Positions 48,820-58,342 of a stretch of 64,000 nt of DNA are shown piece by piece. This stretch comes from Bacteroidales bacterium UBA1173. Its GTDB lineage: Bacteria > Bacteroidota > Bacteroidia > Bacteroidales > F082. The stretch is from contig DBYZ01000010.1 of the NCBI GenBank assembly GCA_002311655.1, positions 1 through 64,000 of the forward strand, given 5' to 3'. The translations under genes and the position numbers were made by a program. A model generated the notes under the pieces. That model saw only the letters and a program-made list of their open reading frames with translations, was not told where the DNA came from and ran no database searches. Each line of letters begins with the position of its first letter. Position 1 is the stretch's first letter.

Positions 48820-51645
48820 ATGAAAAAACTGTTTATTTTAGCTATAAGCTTGATGTGCATGCAGTTCGCAACTGCGCAGGGATGGAATCAGAGATTGGTT
48901 TCATCGACAGAGAATGAGATAAAAGTTGAAGTCAGTGTTGACGGTTTTCTGAAAAATGCTGTTGAGACACCTAATGGCGAGGCTTTTGTCATAACAAACA
49001 ATAAGATGATGCAGCTGGCACAGGCCGGAGAGCCTAACGTGCCGAGCATAGTCATCCCGGCAGTCATCGGTGACGACGCTTTGATGAGCGTTGAAGTTGT
49101 TGATGCTCAATATGTTGACTATGAAAACATCGTGGTGGCACCATCAAAGGGCGATTTCCCGAGAAGCATCAATCCGGACGACGTGCCTTACACCTATGGT
49201 ACTATGTATCAGCAAGATGCGTTTTATCCGGCACAGGTTGCAAAACTCAGCGAGCCATACATCCATCGTGATGTGAGAGGTCAGAACATGATGGTCACAC
49301 CTTATTTATATAATGCAGTGACAAAGACCCTTAGAGTTTACACCCATTTCACTTTGAAGATGGAGAAAGTTGGCAAAGACAGCAGAAATATCTTTGAAAA
49401 CCGAGCAAAATCGATAACTGTAGACGCTGAGTTTAACAAGGCATATGACAGAAGATACATCAACTATCAGGAGGCAATGTCGAGATACACCTCGATAGCT
49501 GAAAACGGTGAGTTACTCATCATCTGCCACGACGCATTCATGAGCGCTATGGAGCCTTTTGTGGCATGGAAGAAGCAGATTGGCCGTCCTACGACCATGG
49601 TAGGAACATCGACAACAGGTAACACAGCTGCTGCCATCCAGTCATATTTGCAGACTTATTATGCCTCACATCCTAATCTTACCGACTTGTTGCTTGTCGG
49701 TGATGTTGCGCAGATTCCTGGAGTGTATATCTCGGCAGGCTCAGGCTGGGACAACTATTCTGGCTACGGCGACTTACAATACGGTCAGTTGGCAGGTAAC
49801 GACTATTACAATGAGGTTATCGTTGGCCGTTTCTGCTGCGAGACAGAGGCTCAGGTGACAAATCATGTCAACAAGGTGTTGAATTATGAAAGAGACTTGG
49901 ACGAGACTGCAACATGGCTTACAGTAGGACAGGGCGTGTCGAAAAAAGAGAATGGAAGCGGTCATTATGGAGAAGATGACTATGAGCACATCGACAATAT
50001 CAGAACAGACCTGCTGAATTATCATTACACCGAGGTACACCGTGATTATCAGAGCGTTACGGGCGTGTCATCGAGTGCCGCTGTTATCAGCCAGCACATC
50101 AATGCAGGTGTGAGCATCATCAACTATTGCAACCATGGTTATGAGACGGGTTGGGGCGTTTTCAACTACAGCAACTCACATGTCAACGCTTTGACTAATG
50201 ACTACAAGCTTCCATACGTCATTTCTGTAGCTTGCCTTAACGGAAAATACGATTACGGCAGTGGCTGTTTCGCTGAAGCCTGGATGCGTGCTACCAACAA
50301 CAGCAACGGCAGTCCGACAGGTGCTATCGGCGGTATGTTCTCATACATCGAGCAGCCATGGCAGCCGCCAATGTACGGTCAGGATGAGATGGTCGACATC
50401 TTGGTGGAGTCGTATAACAACAACATCTGTCGCACCATGGGTGGCGTTTCAATCAACGGAAACATGAGAGTTTTGGACCTTGGAGCCAACAGCAATGCAA
50501 ACAAAGGAACATATAACACTTGGATTTTGTTCGGCGACCCGACATTGACACTGCGTAACGCTGTTCCGGCTGTCATGAATGTGACGTCAAACAGCACTAT
50601 GGAATCGACAGCTACAAGTTATGCGGTGAGCGCCACAAATGCAGACGGAGCTTTGGCTACATTGACATTAGACGGTGAGATTTTGGGTTCGGCAACGATC
50701 ACTAACGGAAGTGCAAACATCGCATTTGAAGCTCCTGGAAGAACAGGTACAGCCACATTGACGGTGTTTGGATATAACAAGAAGACTTTTGTTTCCCCAG
50801 TAAGCATCACTGATGGAGGAACTTTTACTCCATTGTTGGTCATCGCTGTTGCAGATCCTGAGACTATAGTCCTTGGCGAATCAGTGACATTGACTGCAAA
50901 CGCATCGGGAGGAACAGGCAATTACGAATTCACATGGACACCAGAAGAGATGGTTGCGGATCCAAACAGCATGACAACTACAGCCACTCCGACAGAGGTT
51001 GGTGAGATGACATATGAGGTTACAGTGTCAGACGGCATCAATACAGCATCAGCAATGGTGATTGTGATTGTCAACGATCCTGCACCGGTTGTCTGTCCGA
51101 CACCAGAGCATTTCGTTGGTGTGAGCTATTGGGATGAAGGCGAATTCGGGGCACACATGTCATGGGATAGAGCAGAATATGAGTACACACTCGAAAGATT
51201 TGAGATTTACAGAAGCGAGGATGAGATTAGCTTCGAGTTGGTCCGTCGTATTGTAAACACTCCATCTATCACCCATTACGAGTGCTACGACCAGGTTGAG
51301 CATGGCGGTTCATATATCTATAGAATCATGGCGTTCTATCAGAATGAGTGCGTGTCAGACCCTGTTGACATTGAGGTGTTGATAACCGACTACACTTCAG
51401 TTGGTGAAAACTGGTCGGAAAACGTGGAGGTTTATCCGAATCCGACAACAGGCAACTTGAATGTCAAGGCTGAGGCGATGAGACATATCACAGTTATCAA
51501 CACCATCGGTCAGGTTGTGATGACACAGGATGTTGACGCTGACGAGGTCGTGATAGATTTAAGCGCATACGACAACGGCATGTATTTTGTCAACATCATG
51601 ACAGAAAATGGCAACATCGTAAAGCCTGTTAATGTTTTAAGATAA
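48820..51645 (+). CDS. Gingipain-like C25 protease, Rgp type, with PKD-like and T9SS domains
   Basis: A 941-residue secreted protease. Signal MKKLFILAISLMCMQFATAQ; propeptide and catalytic domain parallel the upstream Rgp-like protein (VSSTENEIKVEVSVDGF, APSKGDFPRSINPDDVPYTYG, GHYGEDDYEHID, EQPWQPPMYGQDEM), with His439 in CNHGYETGWG and Cys472 in VACLNG, again 33 apart. It lacks the cleaved-adhesin module. Instead it has a PKD/Ig-like domain (ADPETIVLGESVTLTANASG, about 665-750), an FN3-like domain and a T9SS tail (VYPNPTTGNLNVKAE to NIVKPVNVLR). The stop overlaps the nuclease gene by one base. Confidence 0.88.
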   Translation: MKKLFILAISLMCMQFATAQGWNQRLVSSTENEIKVEVSVDGFLKNAVETPNGEAFVITNNKMMQLAQAGEPNVPSIVIPAVIGDDALMSVEVVDAQYVDYENIVVAPSKGDFPRSINPDDVPYTYGTMYQQDAFYPAQVAKLSEPYIHRDVRGQNMMVTPYLYNAVTKTLRVYTHFTLKMEKVGKDSRNIFENRAKSITVDAEFNKAYDRRYINYQEAMSRYTSIAENGELLIICHDAFMSAMEPFVAWKKQIGRPTTMVGTSTTGNTAAAIQSYLQTYYASHPNLTDLLLVGDVAQIPGVYISAGSGWDNYSGYGDLQYGQLAGNDYYNEVIVGRFCCETEAQVTNHVNKVLNYERDLDETATWLTVGQGVSKKENGSGHYGEDDYEHIDNIRTDLLNYHYTEVHRDYQSVTGVSSSAAVISQHINAGVSIINYCNHGYETGWGVFNYSNSHVNALTNDYKLPYVISVACLNGKYDYGSGCFAEAWMRATNNSNGSPTGAIGGMFSYIEQPWQPPMYGQDEMVDILVESYNNNICRTMGGVSINGNMRVLDLGANSNANKGTYNTWILFGDPTLTLRNAVPAVMNVTSNSTMESTATSYAVSATNADGALATLTLDGEILGSATITNGSANIAFEAPGRTGTATLTVFGYNKKTFVSPVSITDGGTFTPLLVIAVADPETIVLGESVTLTANASGGTGNYEFTWTPEEMVADPNSMTTTATPTEVGEMTYEVTVSDGINTASAMVIVIVNDPAPVVCPTPEHFVGVSYWDEGEFGAHMSWDRAEYEYTLERFEIYRSEDEISFELVRRIVNTPSITHYECYDQVEHGGSYIYRIMAFYQNECVSDPVDIEVLITDYTSVGENWSENVEVYPNPTTGNLNVKAEAMRHITVINTIGQVVMTQDVDADEVVIDLSAYDNGMYFVNIMTENGNIVKPVNVLR

Positions 51646-53048
51646 TGAAGATCAAGTTTATAGGCGCAGCGAAAGAGGTCACGGGCAGCAAGCATCTCAT
51701 TGTCACCGACAAGGGAAAGAAGCTGCTGTTGGACTGCGGAATGTTTCAGGGCAAGGGTTTGGAAACCGATGCCATGAACAGAAACATCATGGTTGATCCG
51801 AAGGAGATTGACTGCATCATTTTGACACACGCGCACATCGACCATTCGGGACTGATACCTTATTTTTACAAAAATGGGTTCCGAGGCTCGGTGATATGCA
51901 CGCCTGCCACCCGTGAGCTTTGCGCCATCATGTTGCCCGACAGCGGTTTTATCCAAGAGAATGATACTCATTGGTTTAACAAGAAACGTGCTCGTCAGGG
52001 ACTGAAACGCGTTGAGCCTATATATACTGAAAAAGACGCCCGTGAGTGTATGGAGCTGTTCATCACCACGGAGACAAACCGCAGGTTTTACATCGACAAC
52101 AACATCAGTGTGAAGTTTTACAACACCGGACATATGTTGGGAAGTGCCTGCGCCACCATCAGGATTGACGAGAACGGACACATCACGCAGATAGGATACA
52201 CTGGCGACATCGGACGTTACAACAGCTATCTTTTGAAGGCGCCGAACGCATTTCCGCAGTGCGATTATTTGATTACGGAAAGCACTTATGGCGACAGGCT
52301 TCACGAGGACAAGCAAGGTTCTGAGGACGAGCTTTTGCAGATTATCCATCACACCTGTGTGGAGAAGAAAGGCAAGCTCATCATCCCTTCGTTTGCCATA
52401 GGCAGGACGCAGGAGATAGTGTATATCTTGAATAATTTCTACAACGACGGTAAGTTGCCACGAATCCCGATTTATGTTGACAGTCCGTTAGCCACGAGTG
52501 CCACTTCGATTTTCAGGATGCATCTTGACGAATTCAACAAAAGTGTCGCGGAAGTTCTTAGATATGACGACGATCCTTTTGGTTTTGAAAGTCTGCAATA
52601 TATTAGAAATGTGGAGCAGTCGAAGGCGTTGAACGAGAAGAAAGAACCGTGTATCATCATATCTTCATCGGGCATGATGGAGGCTGGACGAGTGAAACAC
52701 CATCTGGCGAACAACATCGACAACCCGAAGAATTCGGTGCTTTCGGTAGGCTACTGCGCTCCGACCACGCTTGGCGCACGTATCGTGTCAGGTGAGAAGG
52801 ATATCTCCATTTTCGGTATGCCACATCAGGTCAATGCGGAGGTTTACAGTATCGATTCATTCAGCGGACACGGCGACTATAGTGAGATGGCAGAATATCT
52901 GAAGTGTCAGAATCCGGAAAAGCTCAAGAAAGTGTTTATTGTTCATGGTGAGGAGAAGGTGCAGGAGAAATACGCAAACTATCTCAAGAAAAACAACGGA
53001 TTCAAGGATATCGTGATTCCTGAACCTGGGGAATCTTTTAAGCTTTAG
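51645..53048 (+). CDS. Beta-CASP metallo-beta-lactamase RNA nuclease
   Basis: A 467-residue RNA-processing nuclease of the MBL/beta-CASP family. Metal ligands lie in THAHIDHSG (about residues 64-72), NTGHMLGSACA and GDIGRY. The beta-CASP insertion contains PSFAIGRTQEIVYILN and YVDSPLATSAT. The C-terminal RNA-specificity motifs ISSSGMMEAGR and SGHGDYSEM complete it. It is probably cytoplasmic. It starts on the last base of the protease stop (TAATG), so its translation is coupled to a secreted protease. Its stop TAG merges with a TTTGAAG array. Confidence 0.9.
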   Translation: MKIKFIGAAKEVTGSKHLIVTDKGKKLLLDCGMFQGKGLETDAMNRNIMVDPKEIDCIILTHAHIDHSGLIPYFYKNGFRGSVICTPATRELCAIMLPDSGFIQENDTHWFNKKRARQGLKRVEPIYTEKDARECMELFITTETNRRFYIDNNISVKFYNTGHMLGSACATIRIDENGHITQIGYTGDIGRYNSYLLKAPNAFPQCDYLITESTYGDRLHEDKQGSEDELLQIIHHTCVEKKGKLIIPSFAIGRTQEIVYILNNFYNDGKLPRIPIYVDSPLATSATSIFRMHLDEFNKSVAEVLRYDDDPFGFESLQYIRNVEQSKALNEKKEPCIIISSSGMMEAGRVKHHLANNIDNPKNSVLSVGYCAPTTLGARIVSGEKDISIFGMPHQVNAEVYSIDSFSGHGDYSEMAEYLKCQNPEKLKKVFIVHGEEKVQEKYANYLKKNNGFKDIVIPEPGESFKL

Positions 53049-53119
53049 TTTGAAGTTTGGAGTTTGAAGTTTTAAGTTGTCAGGTAACTTCAAACTCCAA
53101 ACTTTACACTTCAAACTAA
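53046..53119. repeat. Inverted TTTGAAG/CTTCAAA arrays after the nuclease gene
   Basis: TAGTTTGAAGTTTGGAGTTT continues as GAAG, and after about 20 bp comes the reverse orientation (AACTTCAAACTCCAAACT ... CACTTCAAACT). The two halves can fold into a long hairpin and may act as a terminator before rnpB. The first TAG is the nuclease stop codon. Confidence 0.75.
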
Positions 53120-53146
53120 AAAATATCTCAATTGAGATTTTTTTTG

Positions 53147-53154
53147 TATTTTTG
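53147..53154 (+). promoter_or_regulatory. -7 box (TATTTTTG) for rnpB
   Basis: TATTTTTG 6 bp before the deduced RNA 5' end. A 12-bp palindrome TCTCAATTGAGA at 53127-53138 lies near the -33 region. Confidence 0.6.
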
Positions 53155-53160
53155 CAGCTC

Positions 53161-53502
53161 GAAAGGCGATTGTCGCGGGCGGAAGCGATTCCGCGTGAGG
53201 AAAGTCGGGACAGCGCAGAGCACCATACTTCTTAACGGGAAGGCGTTGGAGACAACGACAGCTAGTGCCACAGAAAACTACCGCCCTGAGCTTGTCGAAG
53301 GGTAAGGGTGAAAACGTGAGGTAAGAGCTCACGCCGCCGCGCGGTGACGCGCGGCGGAGGTAAACCTTATGGGCTGCAAAACCAAATATACCGGCGCTTG
53401 AGGGCTGCTCGTCCGAGCCGGGAGGGTGGGTTGCTGAAGCCATCCGGTGACGGCTGGCTTAGAGAAATGACAATCAAATACAGAATCCCGCTTATGCCTT
53501 TC
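53161..53502 (+). ncRNA. rnpB: RNase P RNA, bacterial type A
   Basis: The catalytic RNA that trims tRNA 5' ends. The 5' GAAAGGC (53161-53167) pairs with GCCTTTC (53496-53502) as helix P1. Universally conserved segments appear in order: GAGGAAAGTC (53197-53206), ACAGAAAACTACCGCC (53270-53285), GGTAAGGGTGAAAACG, GGTAAGAGCTCACG, AGAGAAATGAC (53461-53471) and ACAGAATCCCGCTTAT (53480-53495). Length, about 342 nt, is normal. A very stable GC stem near 53331-53357 (CGCCGCCGCGCG/CGCGCGGCGG) fits P12. The loop between ACCGCC and GGTAAGGG matches a widely dispersed repeat. Short reading frames over this gene are not real. Confidence 0.95.
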
Positions 53503-53504
53503 TT

Positions 53505-53545
53505 TTTGCCTTTGGATTTCTTGAAATCCAAAGGCAAAATTTTTA
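53505..53545 (+). terminator. Intrinsic terminator of rnpB
   Basis: A 13-bp perfect stem GCCTTTGGATTTC/GAAATCCAAAGGC with a two-base loop, followed by AAAATTTTT. The first strand repeats part of the rnpB 3' end (GCCTTT). Confidence 0.88.
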
Positions 53546-53570
53546 TAATATTTAGTACAATTACTCGTTT

Positions 53571-53578
53571 TATTTTTG
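53571..53578 (+). promoter_or_regulatory. -7 box (TATTTTTG) for TPR protein gene
   Basis: TATTTTTG 24 bp before the ATG at 53603. Confidence 0.6.
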
Positions 53579-53602
53579 TAAATTCGCAAAAAAATTGTCG
53601 AT

Positions 53603-56600
53603 ATGTCAAACGGTAGAAAAGTACTTATTTTATCAATCTTAATATTTGTTGTAACTATCTCATTATCAGCGCAGAAGAGATCTGGTGACTATGAGCCGGA
53701 GTCGGTGTTCAGTGAAGCGAAGACTTTGTTCGACAACCGAAATTACGGCTCCGCCGCGGAACTTTTCCACAGGTATCTGGAGATGGCTGGAAGTGGAAAT
53801 ATCCAGAAGACGGTCGAAGCAAAATTTTACGAGGCTGCATGTTCGTCGTATATGGGCGCAGGCGAGCAGCAACTCATGCTGTTTTCGAAGGAAAATCCTA
53901 CCAGTACTTACGCCTCGAAAGCCGATTTTCTTTACGCGAATATGCTTTTCAAGAATAAAAAATACCGTGACGCGGTGAAGAAATATGAGACCGTTGACGA
54001 GACAAGCCTTTCTGAATCTGAGAAAGCCGAGTATTATTTCAAGAAAGGCCTCGCATATTATCAGATAGGTGAGATTGAAAAAGCATCGGAGTGTTTCTAC
54101 AAGACGGTTTATATGGACAGTCCGTATAAGGATGACGCAAGATATTACTACGCTCATATTCAATATGTTAACAAAAATTATGATGATGCAAGATACCATT
54201 TTGTCAAGATTGAACATTCACCGAAGTACAGAGATATCGTCCCGCTTTATATAATGCATATCGACTATGTCGACGGGAAATACTCCAATGTGACAGGCGA
54301 TGCCGACAAAGTTCTGGCAAAAGCCAAAGGTCAGATGAAGGTTGACGTGGCTTTGATAATTGCGGAATCGTGGTATCAGCAGAATGATTATGTGAAGGCG
54401 CTGCATTATTACGACATCGCTCAGAAGAGCACACGCAAGCCTTTCGACAGGGAAGTGGAGTTCAGAATCGGATTCTGTATGATGAAAAACGCTGATTATG
54501 AAGGCGCTGTGACACATTTCCAGAACTCTACCAATAAAATCAACAACGATGCGCTGGCACAATGCGCCTCATATTATCTCGCGCAGTGCTACATCAAGAC
54601 AAATCAAGAGAAATTCGCAAGAGGAGCATATCTGACGGCATATAAATGCGATTTTGACCACGACATGAGTGAAGAGGCGCTGTTTAACTACGCGAGACTC
54701 AGTTTTATCAGCGGCGTGGATCCGTTTAACGAGGCGGTGGCACAGCTGGAGGATTATATCGCCAAGAATCCTTATTCGGAACGCAGAGAAGAGGCTGAGA
54801 CGATGATAATCCATCTCTATCTGAATTCAAAAGACTACGCCAAGGCTATCAGCACCTTGGAGAGGATGCCGGAGCTGAATCCTGAGATGCAGCGTGTTTA
54901 CGCCAAGTTGACATATAATATCGGTATCGAGAATTATAACAAAGGCGATTATAACGGAGCGATAACATATCTCAATAAGGCTGTCAACAACAAAAACATG
55001 GATGCCGTGTTGAAATCGGAGGCGTATTATTGGCTTGCCGACAGCTATTATCAGAAAAAAGACTATGCGAACGCTGAGACTTATTATTCCGCATTTTTGA
55101 AATCGGGAGCCTCGGGACAGTCGGATTTGGTGCCGATGGCTTATTATAATTTGGGATATATCGCCTATACCAAAGGTAATTTCCCGGCTGCCATAAAGAA
55201 CTTCAGCTATTATTTCAATATGGCGAGAGACGACAAGGAGTTTGAGGCGGATGCCTGGATGCGCATCGGCGACTGCTATTTCATGGAACGCAGCTACCAG
55301 AAGGCGATTACGGCGTACAACAACGCCATGAAACTAGACAAACGCAATGCCGACTACGCACTGTTCCAGCAGGGCATGGGTTATGGAGCGCTTGGCAATA
55401 TGAACGCTAAGGTGGAGAGCATGGACGAGCTGACACAGAAATACAAGACATCATCGTTCTATGACAGAGCGTTCTACGAGATGGGAATGGCGAATCTGAG
55501 CAAAAACGACGAACGCTCGGCGATAGCCGCTTTCAGCAGATTGGTACAGGAACGCCCGAGGTCGTCGTATGCACGTGTCGGACAGATGAAAATCGGAATG
55601 TTGTATTACAACAACAACCAATATGAGCTGGCATTGACGAATCTTAAAAAAGTTATTGATGATTATCCGAACACCGACGAGTCACGTGAGGCGTTGAATA
55701 TCATGAGAAACATCTACATGGAAGAGAACAGAACCGGCGATTTCTATAAGTATACCGAGGAAAAAGGCATCGCAACGAGTGTCTCGGAGCAGGATTCGGT
55801 GTCGTTTGCAACGGCTGAGAATTTCTACCAGCAGGGACAATATGAAAACGCCTTGAGAGCAATCAATCAGTATGTTGCTCAATTCCCGAAAGGAGCTTAT
55901 CTGTTGAAAGTCAATTACTACGGACAGATGTCGTTGGAGAGACTCGGACGTGGTGCTGAGGCGAAACCATATATGGAATACATCATCTCGCAACCTGACA
56001 ACGACTATACCGACAACGCTTTGCTGAAACTCGGCAATATGGAAAAGGCTGACGGTAATTACGAGACGGCAAAAGGATACTATGACAGATTGCTTAATAT
56101 CACTGAGAATCAGAAGGTTAGAGCGCAGGCGCTGGAAGGAGCGATGGAGTGCTGCTACAAGCTGGAAGATTACGACGGCGCTATTGATAAAGGCAATAAT
56201 CTTGCGGGAATGCAAGACCTTGCTCAGAATAAGAAGAATTTTGTGAATTATATCGTCGGAATGTCGCTGTACAAGAAAAACGAATACAACAACGCTATGG
56301 CGAAACTCGAGGCATGTTCGAAGAAAGACAGGACGGAGATGGGTGCTATTGCCGCATATTACGTGGTTTTGGGCAACTATAAACTCGGAAACCTCGACGA
56401 GACCGAGGAAAAGGTGTTTTACATCTCCGACAATTTCAGCGCGTTCAGCTATTACGTGGCGATGTCGTTTGTAACGCTGAGCGACGTTTATGTGGCGAAA
56501 GGTAATATTTTCCAGGCGAAAGAGACGTTGAAGAGCATTATTAGCAACTATCCAGGAGGTGAGCCGAAGACGCTTGCCGAGCAGAAACTCGCAGCTATCG

Positions 56601-56638
56601 AAAAAGATGAATCAAATAATGAGGAGGATGCAGAATGA
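53603..56638 (+). CDS. Large periplasmic TPR protein
   Basis: A 1011-residue exported protein. A Sec signal (VLILSILIFVVTISLSAQ) is followed by TPR-like helical repeats along the whole length, for example SVFSEAKTLFDNRNYGSAAELFHRYL, AEYYFKKGLAYYQIGEIEKASECFYK, AYYNLGYIAYTKGNFPAAIKNFSYYF and GYGALGNMNAKVESM. No enzymatic motif is visible and there is no lipobox. The downstream barrel gene overlaps by 4 bp, suggesting a two-component assembly spanning periplasm and outer membrane. The role is unknown; similarity to SprE/PorW-like TPR proteins is only architectural. Confidence 0.78.
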   Translation: MSNGRKVLILSILIFVVTISLSAQKRSGDYEPESVFSEAKTLFDNRNYGSAAELFHRYLEMAGSGNIQKTVEAKFYEAACSSYMGAGEQQLMLFSKENPTSTYASKADFLYANMLFKNKKYRDAVKKYETVDETSLSESEKAEYYFKKGLAYYQIGEIEKASECFYKTVYMDSPYKDDARYYYAHIQYVNKNYDDARYHFVKIEHSPKYRDIVPLYIMHIDYVDGKYSNVTGDADKVLAKAKGQMKVDVALIIAESWYQQNDYVKALHYYDIAQKSTRKPFDREVEFRIGFCMMKNADYEGAVTHFQNSTNKINNDALAQCASYYLAQCYIKTNQEKFARGAYLTAYKCDFDHDMSEEALFNYARLSFISGVDPFNEAVAQLEDYIAKNPYSERREEAETMIIHLYLNSKDYAKAISTLERMPELNPEMQRVYAKLTYNIGIENYNKGDYNGAITYLNKAVNNKNMDAVLKSEAYYWLADSYYQKKDYANAETYYSAFLKSGASGQSDLVPMAYYNLGYIAYTKGNFPAAIKNFSYYFNMARDDKEFEADAWMRIGDCYFMERSYQKAITAYNNAMKLDKRNADYALFQQGMGYGALGNMNAKVESMDELTQKYKTSSFYDRAFYEMGMANLSKNDERSAIAAFSRLVQERPRSSYARVGQMKIGMLYYNNNQYELALTNLKKVIDDYPNTDESREALNIMRNIYMEENRTGDFYKYTEEKGIATSVSEQDSVSFATAENFYQQGQYENALRAINQYVAQFPKGAYLLKVNYYGQMSLERLGRGAEAKPYMEYIISQPDNDYTDNALLKLGNMEKADGNYETAKGYYDRLLNITENQKVRAQALEGAMECCYKLEDYDGAIDKGNNLAGMQDLAQNKKNFVNYIVGMSLYKKNEYNNAMAKLEACSKKDRTEMGAIAAYYVVLGNYKLGNLDETEEKVFYISDNFSAFSYYVAMSFVTLSDVYVAKGNIFQAKETLKSIISNYPGGEPKTLAEQKLAAIEKDESNNEEDAE

Positions 56639-58329
56639 AAAATAAATCGTTGATAATCAGTATATTTTTTGTTGTTATCGGATTGTTGGGCAACGCTCAG
56701 ACGCACAATGAGCAGGTGACGGTGGAAGGCTCTTATAAGCCGCAGATTAAACGCTCGGAGCGACTGGTGAAAACACCTGAGATGCCTGATAATGAATTCG
56801 ATATCCCCAAATATAAGGTAGAGGCGAGAGATTTCAACTTCGGTAACAGCATCGAGGTGGAGACAATGAGCGCGATGACATACAAGGCCGACTACGGTGT
56901 CGAGAGCAAGAATAACTTTCTGAAAGCTGGCATAGGCACACGTCTGTCGCCGGTTTTCCTGTTCCGCCACTATTCCGATTTGTCGAAGACCATGAGTCTG
57001 GGCGTGGGCGTGAAACATTATTCTTCATGGCTCGAGATGAACGACTATGAGAAGTCATCGTTTATGAATAATGCCTTTAACGTGATGGCTGTCAATAAGT
57101 TCAGAACTGGACAGCTGCGTTCGTTTGTCGATTACAAATACGATATGTATCATCTGCGTGCCTACGATGATGTTGTGAATACTAACGGGCGCAATATCCA
57201 TTCGCTCAATTTGGGTGCGAAATGGCTCGCTAACGGCTCGAGTTACCGTGATATCTATACTGAGTTTGGTGGCGATTACCGTGCCACATGGATTGCCGGC
57301 GGCACCACGGAGCATCAGTTTAATGCAAACGCGCATCTGGCATATTCCGACAACTGGATTAGCGACAAGAATGTCAACGATTTGCAGACTATGGCGACGG
57401 ATGTGGAGTTGAATTACAACAACATCTATCAGGGACAGTTTTTGCTGGCTGTGAATCCGTATTTCACCATGAGCGGCGATTTCTATCATGTGCATGTGGG
57501 CGCGCGTTTCGATTTCAAGACGGGCGGACATATCGGGGTGTATCCTGATGTGTTGGGAAGCGTTTTCGTGCTTGACGACCGACTCGAGTTTTACGCAAGA
57601 CTGGGCGGACGCTCGAAAATCAACACCTTTGCCGACATCGTGGCCGAAAACCCTTTCGTGACGACGAGTTTCGAGAACTTCAGCGAGTTCGGATACGAGA
57701 CGACGAAAATCGATTTCCAGGGTGGTGTCAAGGCGAAGATTGCCAACAATATTGATGCTCATGTTGGAGTGAGATACCGCACCATCAAAAACAGCGTTTT
57801 CTTCATTCCTGATTATGATTTTTACGCTGTTTACGATGAAGATGCCACGACATATCATCTGCAGGCGTTTGACATTATTTTCCAGGATTACCATCTTACG
57901 ACCATCCTTGCCGACGTGCATTGGAAAGCTATGGAAAAGCTTGATGTTGCCGCTGAGTTTGCGTATAATATCTATAATATTCAGGGCCAAAATCTGATTC
58001 AGATTCCTGAAGTTACAAGTCTTTACGGAAAACCATGGTACAAGCCGTCGTTCACCATGACTCTGCGTGGCGATTACCGACTCAACGACACCTGGCGTTT
58101 CAATGCCGCGGTGAAATATATTGGCAACCGCTGGATGCTGACTCCTGACCTCGAAGCCATAGACGTTAAGAGATCCGTCGACGTGCAGCTTGGCGCTGAT
58201 TATAAGATTCAGGACGATTTGTCGGCTTTCCTTGAAATCAAAGACGTTTTGCACCAGAAATACGAGATGTATTACAACTATCCGACTCTCGGATTTGAGG
58301 TTGTCGCCGGCATAAAATATCGCTTCTGA
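56635..58329 (+). CDS. Outer membrane beta-barrel protein (TonB-receptor-like)
   Basis: A 564-residue exported protein. Signal peptide MKNKSLIISIFFVVIGLLGNAQ, then a short periplasmic stretch HNEQVTVEGSYKPQIKRSERLVKTPEMPDNEFDIPKY. The remainder is dense amphipathic beta strands (FLKAGIGTRLSPVFLFRHYS, VGVRYRTIKNSVFFIPDYDFYAVYD, FTMTLRGDYRLNDTWRFNAAVKY) ending in the barrel-insertion type sequence GIKYRF. It lacks a recognisable plug domain. It is translationally coupled to the TPR gene, so the two probably work together at the outer membrane. Substrate is unknown. Confidence 0.78.
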   Translation: MKNKSLIISIFFVVIGLLGNAQTHNEQVTVEGSYKPQIKRSERLVKTPEMPDNEFDIPKYKVEARDFNFGNSIEVETMSAMTYKADYGVESKNNFLKAGIGTRLSPVFLFRHYSDLSKTMSLGVGVKHYSSWLEMNDYEKSSFMNNAFNVMAVNKFRTGQLRSFVDYKYDMYHLRAYDDVVNTNGRNIHSLNLGAKWLANGSSYRDIYTEFGGDYRATWIAGGTTEHQFNANAHLAYSDNWISDKNVNDLQTMATDVELNYNNIYQGQFLLAVNPYFTMSGDFYHVHVGARFDFKTGGHIGVYPDVLGSVFVLDDRLEFYARLGGRSKINTFADIVAENPFVTTSFENFSEFGYETTKIDFQGGVKAKIANNIDAHVGVRYRTIKNSVFFIPDYDFYAVYDEDATTYHLQAFDIIFQDYHLTTILADVHWKAMEKLDVAAEFAYNIYNIQGQNLIQIPEVTSLYGKPWYKPSFTMTLRGDYRLNDTWRFNAAVKYIGNRWMLTPDLEAIDVKRSVDVQLGADYKIQDDLSAFLEIKDVLHQKYEMYYNYPTLGFEVVAGIKYRF

Positions 58330-58342
58330 TTTTTATCTTAAA

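Noticed and set aside
53344..53616. Several short open frames on both strands over 53111-53616
   Set aside because: They lie on rnpB and its terminator, whose conserved RNA segments and P1 pairing explain the sequence.
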